Part shown: positions 16,976 through 25,589 of the stretch, one piece after another
Position numbering within the stretch: position 1 is the stretch's first letter
How the letters are laid out: the number at the start of each line of letters is the position of its first letter
Source of the DNA: Mycolicibacillus trivialis
GTDB lineage: Bacteria > Actinomycetota > Actinomycetes > Mycobacteriales > Mycobacteriaceae
Reading direction: 5' to 3'
Length of the DNA stretch: 53,060 nucleotides
NCBI RefSeq assembly: GCF_002102395.1
Contig: NZ_LQPZ01000007.1
Coordinates: 1-53,060 of the forward strand
Position numbers and translations under genes: made by a program
The notes under the pieces: model-generated
Database searches by the model: none
What the model saw: only the letters and a program-made list of their open reading frames with translations
Told to the model about the DNA's origin: nothing

Positions 16976-18867
16976 CCTCGGCGCTGCGGCAGATGCTCGC
17001 CGCACCGCCCACCGCGTCGCGGGACGCCCGCGTGACCGCGCTGCGGGTGCTGCGCCGGCTGACCCCGCACCGCGGTCCGGCGACGATCGTGGTCGCGTTG
17101 TCGGTGGCGGGCATCGGCCTGGGGGTCGCAGGTCCGCGCATCCTGGGCCACGCCACCGACCTGTTGTTCAACGGGGTCATCGGCCGCGACCTGCCTGCGG
17201 GGTCGAGCAAAGCGCAGGCGATCGCCGCGGCGCGGGCCCGCGGGGACACCACGTTCGCCGATCTGCTCACCGGCATGGACGTGATCCCCGGGCGCGGTGT
17301 GGACTTCGGCGCCCTCGGACGCACACTGGCACTGGCATTGGCCGTGTATCTACTTGCCGCGCTGGCGGTCTGGTTACAGGCCCGAACACTCAACAAGGTC
17401 ACCCAGCGCACGCTGATGGCGTTGCGCGCCGACGTCGAGGACAAGGTGCATCGGCTGCCGCTGGCGTACTTCGACGGCCGCCGCCGCGGCGAGCTGCTCA
17501 GCCGGGTCACCAACGACGTCGACAACGTCGCGACGACGCTGTCGATGACGCTCAACCAGCTGCTCAGTGCGCTGCTCACCGTGGTGGCGGTGCTGGCGAT
17601 GATGGTGTCGATCTCGCCGCTGCTGGCCGCGATCACCGTGCTCGCGGTGCCGCTGTCGCTGCTGACGGTGCGCGCGATCACCCGCCGCTCGCAGCGGTTG
17701 TTCGTCGCGCAGTGGGCGGCGACCGGGCGGCTCAACGCGCACATCGAGGAGACCTACAGCGGTTTCACTCTGGTGCGCACCTACGGCCACCGGGACGGCG
17801 CCCTGCAACGTTTTCACCGGGAGAACGACGAGGTGTACCGGGCCGGGCTGGGCGCCCAGCTGTTCTCCGGGCTGATCTCGCCGGCCGCCGGCTTCATCGG
17901 CAACCTCTCCTACGTCGCGGTCGCAGTGGTCGGGGGTCTGCAGGTGGCCACCGGCCGGGTCACTCTGGGCAGCATCCAGGCGTTCATCGCCTACGTCCGC
18001 CAGTTCAACCAGCCGCTCACCCAGTTGGCCGGGCTGTACAACACGCTGCAGTCCGGGATCGCCAGCGCTGAAAGGGTGTTCGAGCTCCTCGATGAACCCG
18101 AGGAGGCCCCCGACCCACCGGCAGGGCGGCTGCCCGACAGCTCCGGGACACCGGGCCGGGTGGAGTTCGACGCGGTGCGCTTCGGCTACCGACCCGACCG
18201 TGTCGTCATCGACGACGTGTCGCTTCGGGTCGACGCCGGGACCACGGTCGCGATCGTCGGCCCGACCGGCGCCGGCAAGACGACGCTGGTCAACCTGCTG
18301 ATGCGGTTCTACGACGTCGACGGCGGCCGGATCCTGCTCGACGGTGTCGACATCACCGCGCTGCCCCGGAGCGAACTGCGGTCCCGGATCGGCATGGTGT
18401 TGCAGGACACCTGGCTGTTCGACGGGACCATCGCGGAGAACATCGCCTACGGTCGCCCCGGCGCCACCGAGGCGGACGTGGTCGCCGCGGCCCGAGCCGC
18501 CCGCGTCGACGCGTTCGTGCGCTCACTGCCCGACGGCTACGCCACCCGGGTGCGCAACGACGGCGGCACGATCAGCGCCGGGGAGAAACAGCTGATCACG
18601 ATCGCACGCACCATCCTGGCCGACCCGCCGCTGCTGGTCCTGGACGAGGCGACCAGCTCCGTCGACAGCAGAACCGAGTTGCTGATCCAGCGCGCCCTGA
18701 CCGAATTGCGCCGGGACCGCACCGGTTTCGTGATCGCCCACCGGCTCTCCACGATCCGCGACGCCGACCTCATCGTGGTGCTGGAGGCGGGTCGCATCGT
18801 CGAACGGGGCACCCACACCGAGTTGATGGCGCACCGCGGCGCCTATTACCGGATGAGCAGGCCCTGA
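16972..18867 (+). CDS. ABC exporter half-transporter, catalytic NBD (Rv1272c-like)
   Basis: This 631-residue partner of the preceding gene starts at a GTG overlapping its stop (GTGA). It has six TM segments with a long first extracytoplasmic loop (about 70-110), then an ATPase domain with Walker A GPTGAGKT from residue 430. The Walker B Glu559 ([11 protein letters not shown]) and H-loop His (IAHRLST) are intact. Its signature is ISAGEKQ (534-540), not LSGGQ. Together with the partner this gives one canonical and one degenerate ATP site, as in TAP1/TAP2 and TM287/288. It converges on the acg-like gene, with the palindrome TGACCGGTCA across the two stops. Confidence 0.93.
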   Translation: MTSALRQMLAAPPTASRDARVTALRVLRRLTPHRGPATIVVALSVAGIGLGVAGPRILGHATDLLFNGVIGRDLPAGSSKAQAIAAARARGDTTFADLLTGMDVIPGRGVDFGALGRTLALALAVYLLAALAVWLQARTLNKVTQRTLMALRADVEDKVHRLPLAYFDGRRRGELLSRVTNDVDNVATTLSMTLNQLLSALLTVVAVLAMMVSISPLLAAITVLAVPLSLLTVRAITRRSQRLFVAQWAATGRLNAHIEETYSGFTLVRTYGHRDGALQRFHRENDEVYRAGLGAQLFSGLISPAAGFIGNLSYVAVAVVGGLQVATGRVTLGSIQAFIAYVRQFNQPLTQLAGLYNTLQSGIASAERVFELLDEPEEAPDPPAGRLPDSSGTPGRVEFDAVRFGYRPDRVVIDDVSLRVDAGTTVAIVGPTGAGKTTLVNLLMRFYDVDGGRILLDGVDITALPRSELRSRIGMVLQDTWLFDGTIAENIAYGRPGATEADVVAAARAARVDAFVRSLPDGYATRVRNDGGTISAGEKQLITIARTILADPPLLVLDEATSSVDSRTELLIQRALTELRRDRTGFVIAHRLSTIRDADLIVVLEAGRIVERGTHTELMAHRGAYYRMSRP

Positions 18868-18871
18868 CCGG

Positions 18872-19879
18872 TCACGCCTCCAGGCGCAGCACCTCGCTGA
18901 CCGGATGCCGCGGGGTCGGCGGCGGGGTCGCCTCGATCTGCGGCGCCACCCCGATCCGCACCAGCACCTGCGGCAGGTGTTCACCGCCGATGAGGGACCG
19001 CACCATCTCTCGGCTGGTCGGCACCTCGGTGAGGTGGGTCAGCGGACAGGTCGCCAGGCCCAGCCGGGTGCAGGCCAGCAGCACCGCCGAGAGCGCCTCT
19101 CCGCATGCCAGCGCCTCGGCGCGACTGTCCCCCGCGGTGGACAGCACCACGATCGCCGCGCGGTCCTCGGTGATGTCACTGCGCCGGTTCCCGGCGCGGG
19201 TGACCGGAAAGTTCCGGCCGACGTCGACCCGATCGCTTTCAGCCGCCGACACCAGCGAGCTCTGCGGGATCCCGTCGGCGACGTCGAACGGCGCGGTCCA
19301 CCAGTCGAGTTCGGCGTGGTAGTCCCGGTCGTAGAGCCGCACCCACTCACTGAGTTGGGAGGCTTCGGCGACGTTGGGCCGGGCGTCCTCGGCGAGCACA
19401 TCGACGCGGACCGATTCGGTGCCTGCGGCGTCGAACAGCATCGACTCGACCAGCGGCCAATTCGGTGGCGCCGCGAACGGTAGCCGGTCGGTGCGCCGCA
19501 ACAGGATCGCGTCGGCTGTGCGACGCGCCTCATCGTCGACCGTGTCGGCTGCGGCGAAGGTGACGCTGGCCAGATGATGCGGGTTGTTCGGGTTGGGGAA
19601 CCGCTGGACCACGGCGCGCCATCCCGCCGACGCCAACGCCACGCGCAGATGATCCAGTGCCGCACCGCACGACATCAGCGCCTCGCGGCCGGTCTCGTCG
19701 GTGTAGACGGCCCGGCTGGGGTCGAGGAACAGGTGCAGCCCGGCGTGGTCGCGCACCCATTTCCAGGGCTGGCTGTTGTGCAGGGACGGGGCGCGGCAGG
19801 CCAGCGCCACCGCGTCCTGGATGATCTCGTTGTCCAACAGCGCCGCTGACGCGGCCGGGGTTTGCGACGTTGATGTCAC
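18872..19879 (-). CDS. Acg-family nitroreductase-like protein
   Basis: This 335-residue protein is of the Acg type (relatives of Rv2032, Rv3127 and Rv3131), a nitroreductase fold that binds FMN. Segments shared with the family include ACRAPSLHNSQPWKW, DETGREALMSCGAALDHL and GLATCPLTHLTEVP. Proteins of this group are hallmarks of the DosR dormancy regulon. The GTG at 19879 has AGGGAGG seven bases upstream. A DosR-like box lies about 50 bp before the start (19930-19947). It sits where M. tuberculosis has pknH, embR and lprA, so it looks like a local rearrangement. Enzymatic activity is uncertain, because Acg itself has been reported to sequester FMN without acting as a nitroreductase. Confidence 0.85.
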   Translation of the reverse strand: MTSTSQTPAASAALLDNEIIQDAVALACRAPSLHNSQPWKWVRDHAGLHLFLDPSRAVYTDETGREALMSCGAALDHLRVALASAGWRAVVQRFPNPNNPHHLASVTFAAADTVDDEARRTADAILLRRTDRLPFAAPPNWPLVESMLFDAAGTESVRVDVLAEDARPNVAEASQLSEWVRLYDRDYHAELDWWTAPFDVADGIPQSSLVSAAESDRVDVGRNFPVTRAGNRRSDITEDRAAIVVLSTAGDSRAEALACGEALSAVLLACTRLGLATCPLTHLTEVPTSREMVRSLIGGEHLPQVLVRIGVAPQIEATPPPTPRHPVSEVLRLEA

Positions 19880-19929
19880 GCTCGACCTCCCTTGTCCCCT
19901 CCAGGTTGGCCCAGCGTGACCCGGTAGAC

Positions 19930-19947
19930 CAGGGTCCTTCGGCCCTG
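19930..19947. promoter_or_regulatory. putative DosR box upstream of the acg-like gene
   Basis: CAGGGTCCTTCGGCCCTG resembles the DosR site (GGG-A/T-C-C/T-TT-N-G-N-CCC core), with inverted CAGGG/CCCTG ends. It lies between the adenylyl cyclase stop and the acg-like GTG, and only the latter is downstream of it. The match to the 20-bp textbook consensus is partial, about 11 of 20. Confidence 0.5.
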
Positions 19948-19958
19948 ATCACCCGAGC

Positions 19959-21083
19959 TCAGCTCAACCGCTCGGCGCGACGGACCCGGAACAGCTTGAC
20001 CTCACCGCTGATCCCCTTGAGCCGGCGCGCCCCGGCGAACGACCACCGGAATCCGGATCCGGTTTCCGCGCCGACGGCGTCCTGCACCGTGTCGCTGACC
20101 AGCACCGCGCCCGGACGCGCCACCCCGGTCACCCGGCTGGCCAGGTTGACCGGGGCGCCGAACCAGTCCCCCGCCCGGCTGACCGCCGGGCCGGTCGCCG
20201 CACCGGCCCGCAGCCGCAGGAAATCATCGGCGCCGTCGGCCAGTTCCACCAGCCGCAGCAACGCGTCCAGCAGCGGCTCCGGGTGCGGGCAGACCAACAT
20301 GACGGCGTCGCCGATGGTCTTGACGAACCGAACCGGCGGCACCGCGACCTCACGGCCGAGCCCGGCCAGCCGGTTGGCCAGGTGCTCGAGGTCCTCCGGC
20401 GGCACCTCCTCGCCGAACCGGGTGAACCCGACCAGGTCGGCGAAGGCGACCGTGACCTCCCGGGCGCCGGGCAGCGCCGAACCCGCGGACCGTTCGCTGG
20501 CGCTGACGGCCTCGGTCTCCATCATGTGGCGCAGCTGCACCAGCAGGATGTCCTCGACCAGCGGACCCAGCAGCGGCACGATCCGGCTGACCAGGGCCTG
20601 GGAGCGCTGAGCGATCTCCAGTTCGGTCGCACCCGGTTCGAGCACCGCCGCCAGGGCGGTGTAGCGCATCACCTCCGCGGTGTTGGCCAGCCCGTCGGCG
20701 AGCACCCGCGCCACCGCGACCAGGTTGTCCGGGTCCAGGCCGAGGTCGAGGAATTCCTTGATCCGGGCGGCGGCCTCGGCGTCGGCGCGCATGTGCACCG
20801 CGGCGTCGGGGTCATCGACCCCGGCCAGGCCGACCGCGCGCTGCAGACGCTGCAACAGGTCCAGGTCCAGCCCGTACCGGGTGGCGGTCTCGCGCGCCGA
20901 GACGTAGACACCGTCGTCACCGACCACCCGCCGGGTCGCCAACAGGAACGGTGGCGTGCCGGTGGCACCGATCTCCTCGATCGTGACCCCCTGCTCGAGC
21001 AGCCAGTCGATCAACTCGGCGCGTTCGGCGCGGGCGGCGCCCTCGAGGCCGTCGAGCAGTTCCGTCATCCGGGGGTCGGTCAC
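19959..21083 (-). CDS. class III adenylyl cyclase with autoinhibitory N-domain (Rv1264-like)
   Basis: This 374-residue enzyme makes cAMP from ATP. Residues 1-200 are the alpha-helical regulatory domain that, in Rv1264, inhibits the enzyme at neutral pH. Residues 205-374 are the catalytic domain. All catalytic positions are present: metal ligands Asp216 and Asp259, adenine-specifying Lys255 and Asp306, and transition-state Asn313 and Arg317. A functional pH-responsive homodimer is therefore expected. The GTG at 21083 is supported by a TACGTT -10 box exactly 6 nt upstream, making the mRNA leaderless. It lies downstream of the amidase on the same strand but has its own promoter. Confidence 0.94.
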   Translation of the reverse strand: MTDPRMTELLDGLEGAARAERAELIDWLLEQGVTIEEIGATGTPPFLLATRRVVGDDGVYVSARETATRYGLDLDLLQRLQRAVGLAGVDDPDAAVHMRADAEAAARIKEFLDLGLDPDNLVAVARVLADGLANTAEVMRYTALAAVLEPGATELEIAQRSQALVSRIVPLLGPLVEDILLVQLRHMMETEAVSASERSAGSALPGAREVTVAFADLVGFTRFGEEVPPEDLEHLANRLAGLGREVAVPPVRFVKTIGDAVMLVCPHPEPLLDALLRLVELADGADDFLRLRAGAATGPAVSRAGDWFGAPVNLASRVTGVARPGAVLVSDTVQDAVGAETGSGFRWSFAGARRLKGISGEVKLFRVRRAERLS

Positions 21084-21089
21084 CTCGTC

Positions 21090-21095
21090 AACGTA
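21090..21095 (-). promoter_or_regulatory. -10 box giving a leaderless adenylyl cyclase mRNA
   Basis: TACGTT on the minus strand fits TANNNT and is followed by 6 nt (GACGAG) and the GTG start. This decides the start in favour of 21083 over the internal ATG at 21068. Confidence 0.5.
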
Positions 21096-21132
21096 GGCGA
21101 GCAGGTGCGCGCCTGTCGACGGGTCCGGCCGG

Positions 21133-22524
21133 TCAGGCGCCTGCGGGCCGGCGCTGCGCCCAGGGGTGCGCGGCCTCGATCTGCGCGCTGAGCGCCAGCA
21201 GGGTGGCCTCGTCGTCCGGGCGCCCGACGAGCTGGATCGACACCGGCAGCCCGTCGCGGTCGAGTCCCCACGGCACCACCGCGGCCGGTTGGCCGGTGAG
21301 GTTCCACACCGGCTGGTAAGGGACCCGCTGCCCGACCAGCAGCAGGGTGCTCACCGCGCCGCGGCGCTGGTAGGCGCCGATACGCGGCGGCCCGGTCGCC
21401 GTACCCGGGGTGACCACCACGTCCACGTCGTGGAAGATCGCCTGGATCCGCGCGGCCACGGCCGCTTCCCGATCCCGTATCGCCCGGATCCGCCGGTCGG
21501 AGAACAGCCCGCCGAGGCGGGTCAGGGCCCGGCTGCGTCGCTCGAGTTGCTCGGGGTGGGGCAGCAGGCGCGCATCGTCGTGGATGCCGCGCAGGTAGCG
21601 GGGCAGGTAGTCGCTGATCGTCACCGCGGCCGGGTAGTCCGGGTCAGCGTGCGCGACGTGGTGGCCGAGTTCGGCCAGCAGGGCACCGGCCTCGGTGAGG
21701 GCACCGCGCTGGGCGGGGCCGGGGCGCGCGACCAGTGGCGGCGGGACCTTGGTGCTCAGTGCGATGCGCAACCGGCCCGGATCGCGGCGGGCGGCGGTGC
21801 TGAACTCCGCGGCCGCGGTCCGGCCGGTCGCGGTCACGTCGAGGAACAGTGCGGCGTCGGCGACCGTACGGGTCATCGGCCCGTTCACGTCCAGACCCTG
21901 CCAGGAGTCGTCGTGCGGGGCCAGCGGAACCCGGTCACGTTGCGGTTTGATCCCGAACAGGCCGCACCACGTCGACGGGATCCGGATCGAGCCGCCGCCG
22001 TCGGACCCCACGGCCAGCGGGGCGAGGCCGGCGGCGACTGCGGCGCCGCTGCCGCCGCTGCTCCCGCCGGGGCTGCGACCCAGATCCCACGGGTTGCGGG
22101 TGGCGCCGAAGGTCAGCGACTCGGTGAACGGGTGGGCCATCAACTCCGGCACCGCGGTCTTGCCGATGATGACCGCACCCGCGTCGCGCAGCAGTCGCAC
22201 CACCTGCGCGTCTTCGGCGACCGCGGGCCCGTGTGCGCTGGTGCCGAACGTGGTGGTCTCGCCGGCGACGTCGATGTTGTCCTTGATCGCGACCGGGACC
22301 CCCAGCAGCGGCAGGCGTTCGCCGGCGTCGATGCGGGCCTGGGCGGCGGCCGCCTCGTTGCGGGCGGTCTCGGTGAGCACCACCCGGTAGGCACGCAACT
22401 GCGGGTCGAGGCGGGCGATGCGCTCCAGGTAGAGCTCCAGCAGCGCCGGCGCGGTGATGCGTCCCGCCGCCAGCAGGTGTGCCTGTTCCGTCGCGCCCGC
22501 GAAGGCGAGATCCACCGCGTCCAT
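21133..22524 (-). CDS. amiB2: amidase-signature-family hydrolase (AmiB2-like)
   Basis: This 463-residue enzyme of the amidase signature family hydrolyses C-N bonds of amides. The Ser-cisSer-Lys triad is visible: Lys81 in [12 protein letters not shown], Ser155 in PGGSSGGSG and nucleophile Ser179 in GSDGGGSIR. The length agrees with AmiB2 (about 462). No signal peptide is seen, so it is cytoplasmic. The substrate cannot be told from sequence. The ATG at 22524 is preceded by TACCCT and 7 nt, so the mRNA is probably leaderless. It is divergent from the HIT gene across 85 bp. Confidence 0.92.
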   Translation of the reverse strand: MDAVDLAFAGATEQAHLLAAGRITAPALLELYLERIARLDPQLRAYRVVLTETARNEAAAAQARIDAGERLPLLGVPVAIKDNIDVAGETTTFGTSAHGPAVAEDAQVVRLLRDAGAVIIGKTAVPELMAHPFTESLTFGATRNPWDLGRSPGGSSGGSGAAVAAGLAPLAVGSDGGGSIRIPSTWCGLFGIKPQRDRVPLAPHDDSWQGLDVNGPMTRTVADAALFLDVTATGRTAAAEFSTAARRDPGRLRIALSTKVPPPLVARPGPAQRGALTEAGALLAELGHHVAHADPDYPAAVTISDYLPRYLRGIHDDARLLPHPEQLERRSRALTRLGGLFSDRRIRAIRDREAAVAARIQAIFHDVDVVVTPGTATGPPRIGAYQRRGAVSTLLLVGQRVPYQPVWNLTGQPAAVVPWGLDRDGLPVSIQLVGRPDDEATLLALSAQIEAAHPWAQRRPAGA

Positions 22525-22531
22525 GCCCCCT

Positions 22532-22537
22532 AGGGTA
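22532..22537 (-). promoter_or_regulatory. -10 box giving a leaderless amidase mRNA
   Basis: TACCCT on the minus strand fits TANNNT, with 7 nt (AGGGGGC) to the ATG at 22524. It is one of a back-to-back pair with the HIT promoter. Confidence 0.5.
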
Positions 22538-22597
22538 GGGCCGCCCTCCTCCGCGGGCCGCCGCCGCGAGCCGAGGCGTTGCGCGCGGCGGGTGCGC

Positions 22598-22603
22598 TAG
22601 CGT
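22598..22603 (+). promoter_or_regulatory. -10 box giving a leaderless HIT-protein mRNA
   Basis: TAGCGT fits TANNNT and lies 6 nt (TCCGGT) before the ATG at 22610. No Shine-Dalgarno is present, which agrees with leaderless translation. Confidence 0.5.
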
Positions 22604-22609
22604 TCCGGT

Positions 22610-23047
22610 ATGTCTTGCGTGTTCTGCGCCGTCGCCGCCGGCGCGGCCCCCGCCGTCCGGATCCATGAGGACGACGAGTTTCTTGCGATCCTCGACATCC
22701 GGCCGTTCACCCGCGGCCACACCCTGGTGATCCCGAAGGCGCACACGGTGGACCTGACCGACACCCCACCGGAGACCTTGGCCGGGATGGTCACCCTCGG
22801 ACAGCGGATCGCCCGGGCCGCGCGGGTCTCCGGGCTGCACGCCGACGGCAACAACCTCGCGATCAACGACGGCCGGGCGGCGTTCCAGAGCGTTTTCCAC
22901 ATCCACCTGCACGTGGTGCCGCGCCGCAGCGGCGACCGGTTGGCCTTCGTCAAGGGGATGCTGGTGCGCCGCGATCCGGATCGCGAACAGAGTGGGCGGA
23001 TTCTGCGGGCAGCGCTGGCGGAGCAGGACACCGGTCGGCCAGACTGA
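22610..23047 (+). CDS. HIT-family nucleotide hydrolase (Rv1262c-like)
   Basis: This 145-residue HIT-domain protein belongs to the branch that hydrolyses or transfers nucleotides from nucleoside phosphoramidates or dinucleotides. The histidine triad HIHLHV is at His97, His99 and His101, and the N-terminal MSCVFC supplies a Cys pair seen in many actinobacterial HIT proteins. The substrate is not assignable. It is followed after 5 bp by the Ddn-like gene, so the two form a short operon. Confidence 0.92.
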   Translation: MSCVFCAVAAGAAPAVRIHEDDEFLAILDIRPFTRGHTLVIPKAHTVDLTDTPPETLAGMVTLGQRIARAARVSGLHADGNNLAINDGRAAFQSVFHIHLHVVPRRSGDRLAFVKGMLVRRDPDREQSGRILRAALAEQDTGRPD

Positions 23048-23052
23048 CGGTC

Positions 23053-23505
23053 ATGGGTCTCATGCAGCGGTTCGAAAGTGTCGTCGTCCCCGCGTTGCTG
23101 CGGGTGCACAACGCCGTTTACATCCGGTCCGGTGGCCGGGTGGGCCACCGCTTGTTTCCCGGTGTGGCACCGAATTTGTTGCTGCACACCACCGGGGCCC
23201 GCACCGGCAAGCGGCGCACCACATCGCTGTCCTACGCGCGCGACGGGGCGAACTATCTGATCGTGGCGTCCAAGGGCGGCGACCCCAGGGCGCCGGGCTG
23301 GTACCACAACCTGCGGGCCGATCCCGAGGTCGAGATCAACGTCGGCCCGCGGCGTTTCCCGGTCACCGCCACCCCGGTGTTGCCCGACGATCCCGCCTAT
23401 CCGCGACTGTGGCGGATCGTCAACGACAACAACGGCGACCGCTACATCGACTATCAGCGCCGGACGTCGCGGCCGATCCCGGTGGTGGTGTTGTCCCCGC
23501 GGTGA
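23053..23505 (+). CDS. Ddn-family F420-dependent oxidoreductase (Rv1261c-like)
   Basis: This 150-residue protein is a member of the deazaflavin (F420)-dependent nitroreductase family, the same group as Ddn, which activates pretomanid. Diagnostic parts are the LLHTTGARTGKRRTTSL loop, which contacts the cofactor phosphate, and KGGDPRAPGWYHNLRADP. The N-terminus is helical. Physiological roles proposed for the family include quinone reduction at the membrane. It is cotranscribed with the HIT gene, 5 bp apart. Confidence 0.9.
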   Translation: MGLMQRFESVVVPALLRVHNAVYIRSGGRVGHRLFPGVAPNLLLHTTGARTGKRRTTSLSYARDGANYLIVASKGGDPRAPGWYHNLRADPEVEINVGPRRFPVTATPVLPDDPAYPRLWRIVNDNNGDRYIDYQRRTSRPIPVVVLSPR

Positions 23506-23601
23506 CGCCCGCGCTCCGCGGATCGCTTACCGGCGCGCCGAGCGTGTCGTGAGTGCGAAACCGACGCCGCCGGATTCTCGCAGTGGATGCACGCTCGGTG
23601 C

Positions 23602-23640
23602 GTAACGGTTGGCGCAACGTCGTTGGCGCAAGGGCGTTAC
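23602..23640. repeat. nested repeats between convergent Ddn-like and LLM genes
   Basis: GTAACG (23602-23607) and CGTTAC (23635-23640) form an inverted repeat around two direct copies of GTTGGCGCAA (23608-23617 and 23622-23631). GCGCAACG and CGTTGGCGC can also pair around a short loop. The right arm includes the stop codon (TAA, minus strand) of the luciferase-like gene. This may be a terminator or a binding site. The rest of 23506-23601 shows no feature. Confidence 0.4.
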
Positions 23641-24686
23641 AGCAACTCCTTGGCGAGCAACTCCAGGGTCGATTCGCGGCCCGGGCTGGTGTCCGGGTCG
23701 GTGCCGCGCCGCACCGAGGCGACCGGGTTGATCATCACCTCGTCGACGTCGAACTCGGCGGCCAGCGACCGCACCTGATCGGCCGCCTCGGCGGGCGTGC
23801 CGACCACCGCGCGGGCCAGCCCGCTGGCCACCAGCTTCTGCTGGGCCTCGTTGAGTGTCGCCTGCCTGGCCTCTTCGACCAGTTCCAGCGCACCCAGCGG
23901 TTCGCCGGTGCGCAGCCGCGCCATCATGTTGAGGTTGGGCAGCATGAGTTCTTCGGCCTCGCTCCGGGTGGCCGCCACCGACGCGTTGACGGTCAGGAAG
24001 GTGACCGGCTCGGCGGCCAGCTCGCTGGGCTGGAATTCGTTGCGGTAGACCTGCAGTGCCTCGGCGGTGCCGCGGCCGGAGAAGTGGTGGGCGAAGACGT
24101 AGGGCAGGCCCTTGGCTGCGGCGAGGTGCGCCGAATACAGCGAGGAGCCGAGCAGCCACAGCCGTGGCTCGCCGACCGCCTCGGGGGTGGCGTGCAACGT
24201 GTAGTCGCGGCCCGGGACGGCCACCCGGACCCCGTGTCTGCTCATCATCGCCCGGACGTGGTCGAGGTAGTCCGGGAAATTCTCGACGTCCTGGTGCAGC
24301 GCCGCGCTGTCCCGTCCGCTCCAGCCACGCAGCGCCATCGAGGTCACCGGGTCCGATCCGGGGGCCCGGCCGATGCCCAGGTCGATCCGGCCGGGCGCGG
24401 CCGCCTCCAGCAGCGCGAACTGTTCGGCCACCGCCAGCGGAGCATGGTTGGGCAGCATCACCCCGCCGGACCCGAGCCGCAGCCGGTCGGTCTGGGCGGC
24501 CAGGTAGGCCAGGACGACCGGCGGGCTGGTGGCCGCCACCGACGGCATGTTGTGGTGCTCGGCGACCCAGTAGCGGGTGTAGCCCAGCCGGTCGGCGGTC
24601 TGCGCCAGGCGCACCGTGGCCGCCAACGAGTCGGCGGTGGTCTGGTCGGAACGGACCGGGATCAGGTCGAGAACAGAGAGACGCAC
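23637..24686 (-). CDS. luciferase-like (LLM) flavin-dependent monooxygenase, MsnO8 type
   Basis: This 349-residue TIM-barrel protein of the bacterial luciferase superfamily has N-terminus MRLSVLDLIPVRSDQT. Segments YTRYWVAEHHNMPSVA and LRLGSGGVMLPNHAPL are typical of the MsnO8/alkanal-monooxygenase-like branch. Whether it uses FMN or F420 cannot be read from sequence. The GTG start at 24686 lies 6 bp after the udgB stop, preceded by TAGGAA, so it is cotranscribed with the DNA-repair gene. I do not recall this gene at this place in M. tuberculosis. Confidence 0.88.
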   Translation of the reverse strand: MRLSVLDLIPVRSDQTTADSLAATVRLAQTADRLGYTRYWVAEHHNMPSVAATSPPVVLAYLAAQTDRLRLGSGGVMLPNHAPLAVAEQFALLEAAAPGRIDLGIGRAPGSDPVTSMALRGWSGRDSAALHQDVENFPDYLDHVRAMMSRHGVRVAVPGRDYTLHATPEAVGEPRLWLLGSSLYSAHLAAAKGLPYVFAHHFSGRGTAEALQVYRNEFQPSELAAEPVTFLTVNASVAATRSEAEELMLPNLNMMARLRTGEPLGALELVEEARQATLNEAQQKLVASGLARAVVGTPAEAADQVRSLAAEFDVDEVMINPVASVRRGTDPDTSPGRESTLELLAKELL

Positions 24687-24692
24687 GGGTTC

Positions 24693-25529
24693 CTACAACG
24701 CCTTTCCTCTCCGGGCACTTCCCGCCAGCTCGGCGGCCCGGGTCAAGATGTCGTCGAGCATCGCCGGGGTCAGCCGCCCGGTGAACATGTTCTGTTGGCT
24801 GGGATGGAAACAGCCCAGCAGGTGCACACCGCTCGCCAGCTCGACGGTGGCGCCGTGGCCGAACCGCGGCTTCGGTTTGACGGTCAGCGCGTCTCCGACC
24901 ATACGCAGCGCGACCTGCCAGGCGAACCCGCCCAGCGCCACGATCACCGGCGCATGGGGGGACAGCAGCCGCCATTCGGCGTCCAGCCACGGTGCGCACG
25001 TGGAGCGTTCGACCGTGGTGGGGGCGTTGCCCGGCGGGGCGCAGTGCACCGGCGCCACGATCCGGACCTGGTCGGTGTGCAGGCCGTCGGCGGCGTCGAC
25101 GCTGGTCGGCTGGCTCACCAGGCCCGCGCGGTGCAGCGCCGCGTAGAGCTGGTCGCCGGAGCGGTCGCCGGTGAACATCCGGCCGGTCCGGTTGGCACCG
25201 TGCGCCGCCGGAGCCAGACCCAGCACCACGATCCGCGGCCGGCGCGCCCCCCAACTGGGCACCGGGCGGCCCCAGTACGGCTGGTCGGCGAACGCCCGGC
25301 GCTTCTCCACCGCCACCGTCTCGCGCCACTCCACCAGCCGGGGACAGGCCCGACAGACGCTGACCGCGGCGTCAAGATCGTCGATGGTCGCGGCGGCGGC
25401 GGCCAGCTCCACGACCGTCGCGGCGTCGCCGGCCACCGGGGTGCCGGCGTCGGCGGGGTCGCCGGGCCAGCCCGTGCCGGGCGGGACCGGGGAGTCGAAC
25501 GGCCGGCCGGTGCGAGGATGCGGAAGCAC
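24693..25529 (-). CDS. udgB: family 5 uracil-DNA glycosylase
   Basis: This 278-residue glycosylase removes uracil (and, in the family, hypoxanthine and ethenocytosine) from DNA. Four cysteines for the [4Fe-4S] cluster are present: Cys59, Cys62, Cys163 and Cys178. Motif [14 protein letters not shown] (104-116) lacks the polar catalytic residue of family 4, as expected of UdgB. Motif B is FHPSQQN. The GTG at 25529 is the only start codon near the conserved LPHPRTG N-terminus, and no Shine-Dalgarno is evident. The frame stays open far upstream, antisense to the next gene, which I take as a composition effect. It is divergent from the GlcD-type gene across 60 bp. Confidence 0.92.
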   Translation of the reverse strand: MLPHPRTGRPFDSPVPPGTGWPGDPADAGTPVAGDAATVVELAAAAATIDDLDAAVSVCRACPRLVEWRETVAVEKRRAFADQPYWGRPVPSWGARRPRIVVLGLAPAAHGANRTGRMFTGDRSGDQLYAALHRAGLVSQPTSVDAADGLHTDQVRIVAPVHCAPPGNAPTTVERSTCAPWLDAEWRLLSPHAPVIVALGGFAWQVALRMVGDALTVKPKPRFGHGATVELASGVHLLGCFHPSQQNMFTGRLTPAMLDDILTRAAELAGSARRGKAL

Positions 25530-25576
25530 ACCACCATCGTGCCCGTCGCGGTCGGGTACGGGCGATCCGGCCGCCG

Positions 25577-25582
25577 TACGAT
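25577..25582 (+). promoter_or_regulatory. -10 box giving a leaderless GlcD-type mRNA
   Basis: TACGAT fits TANNNT and is followed by 7 nt (CGGGGCC) and the ATG at 25590. Confidence 0.5.
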
Positions 25583-25589
25583 CGGGGCC

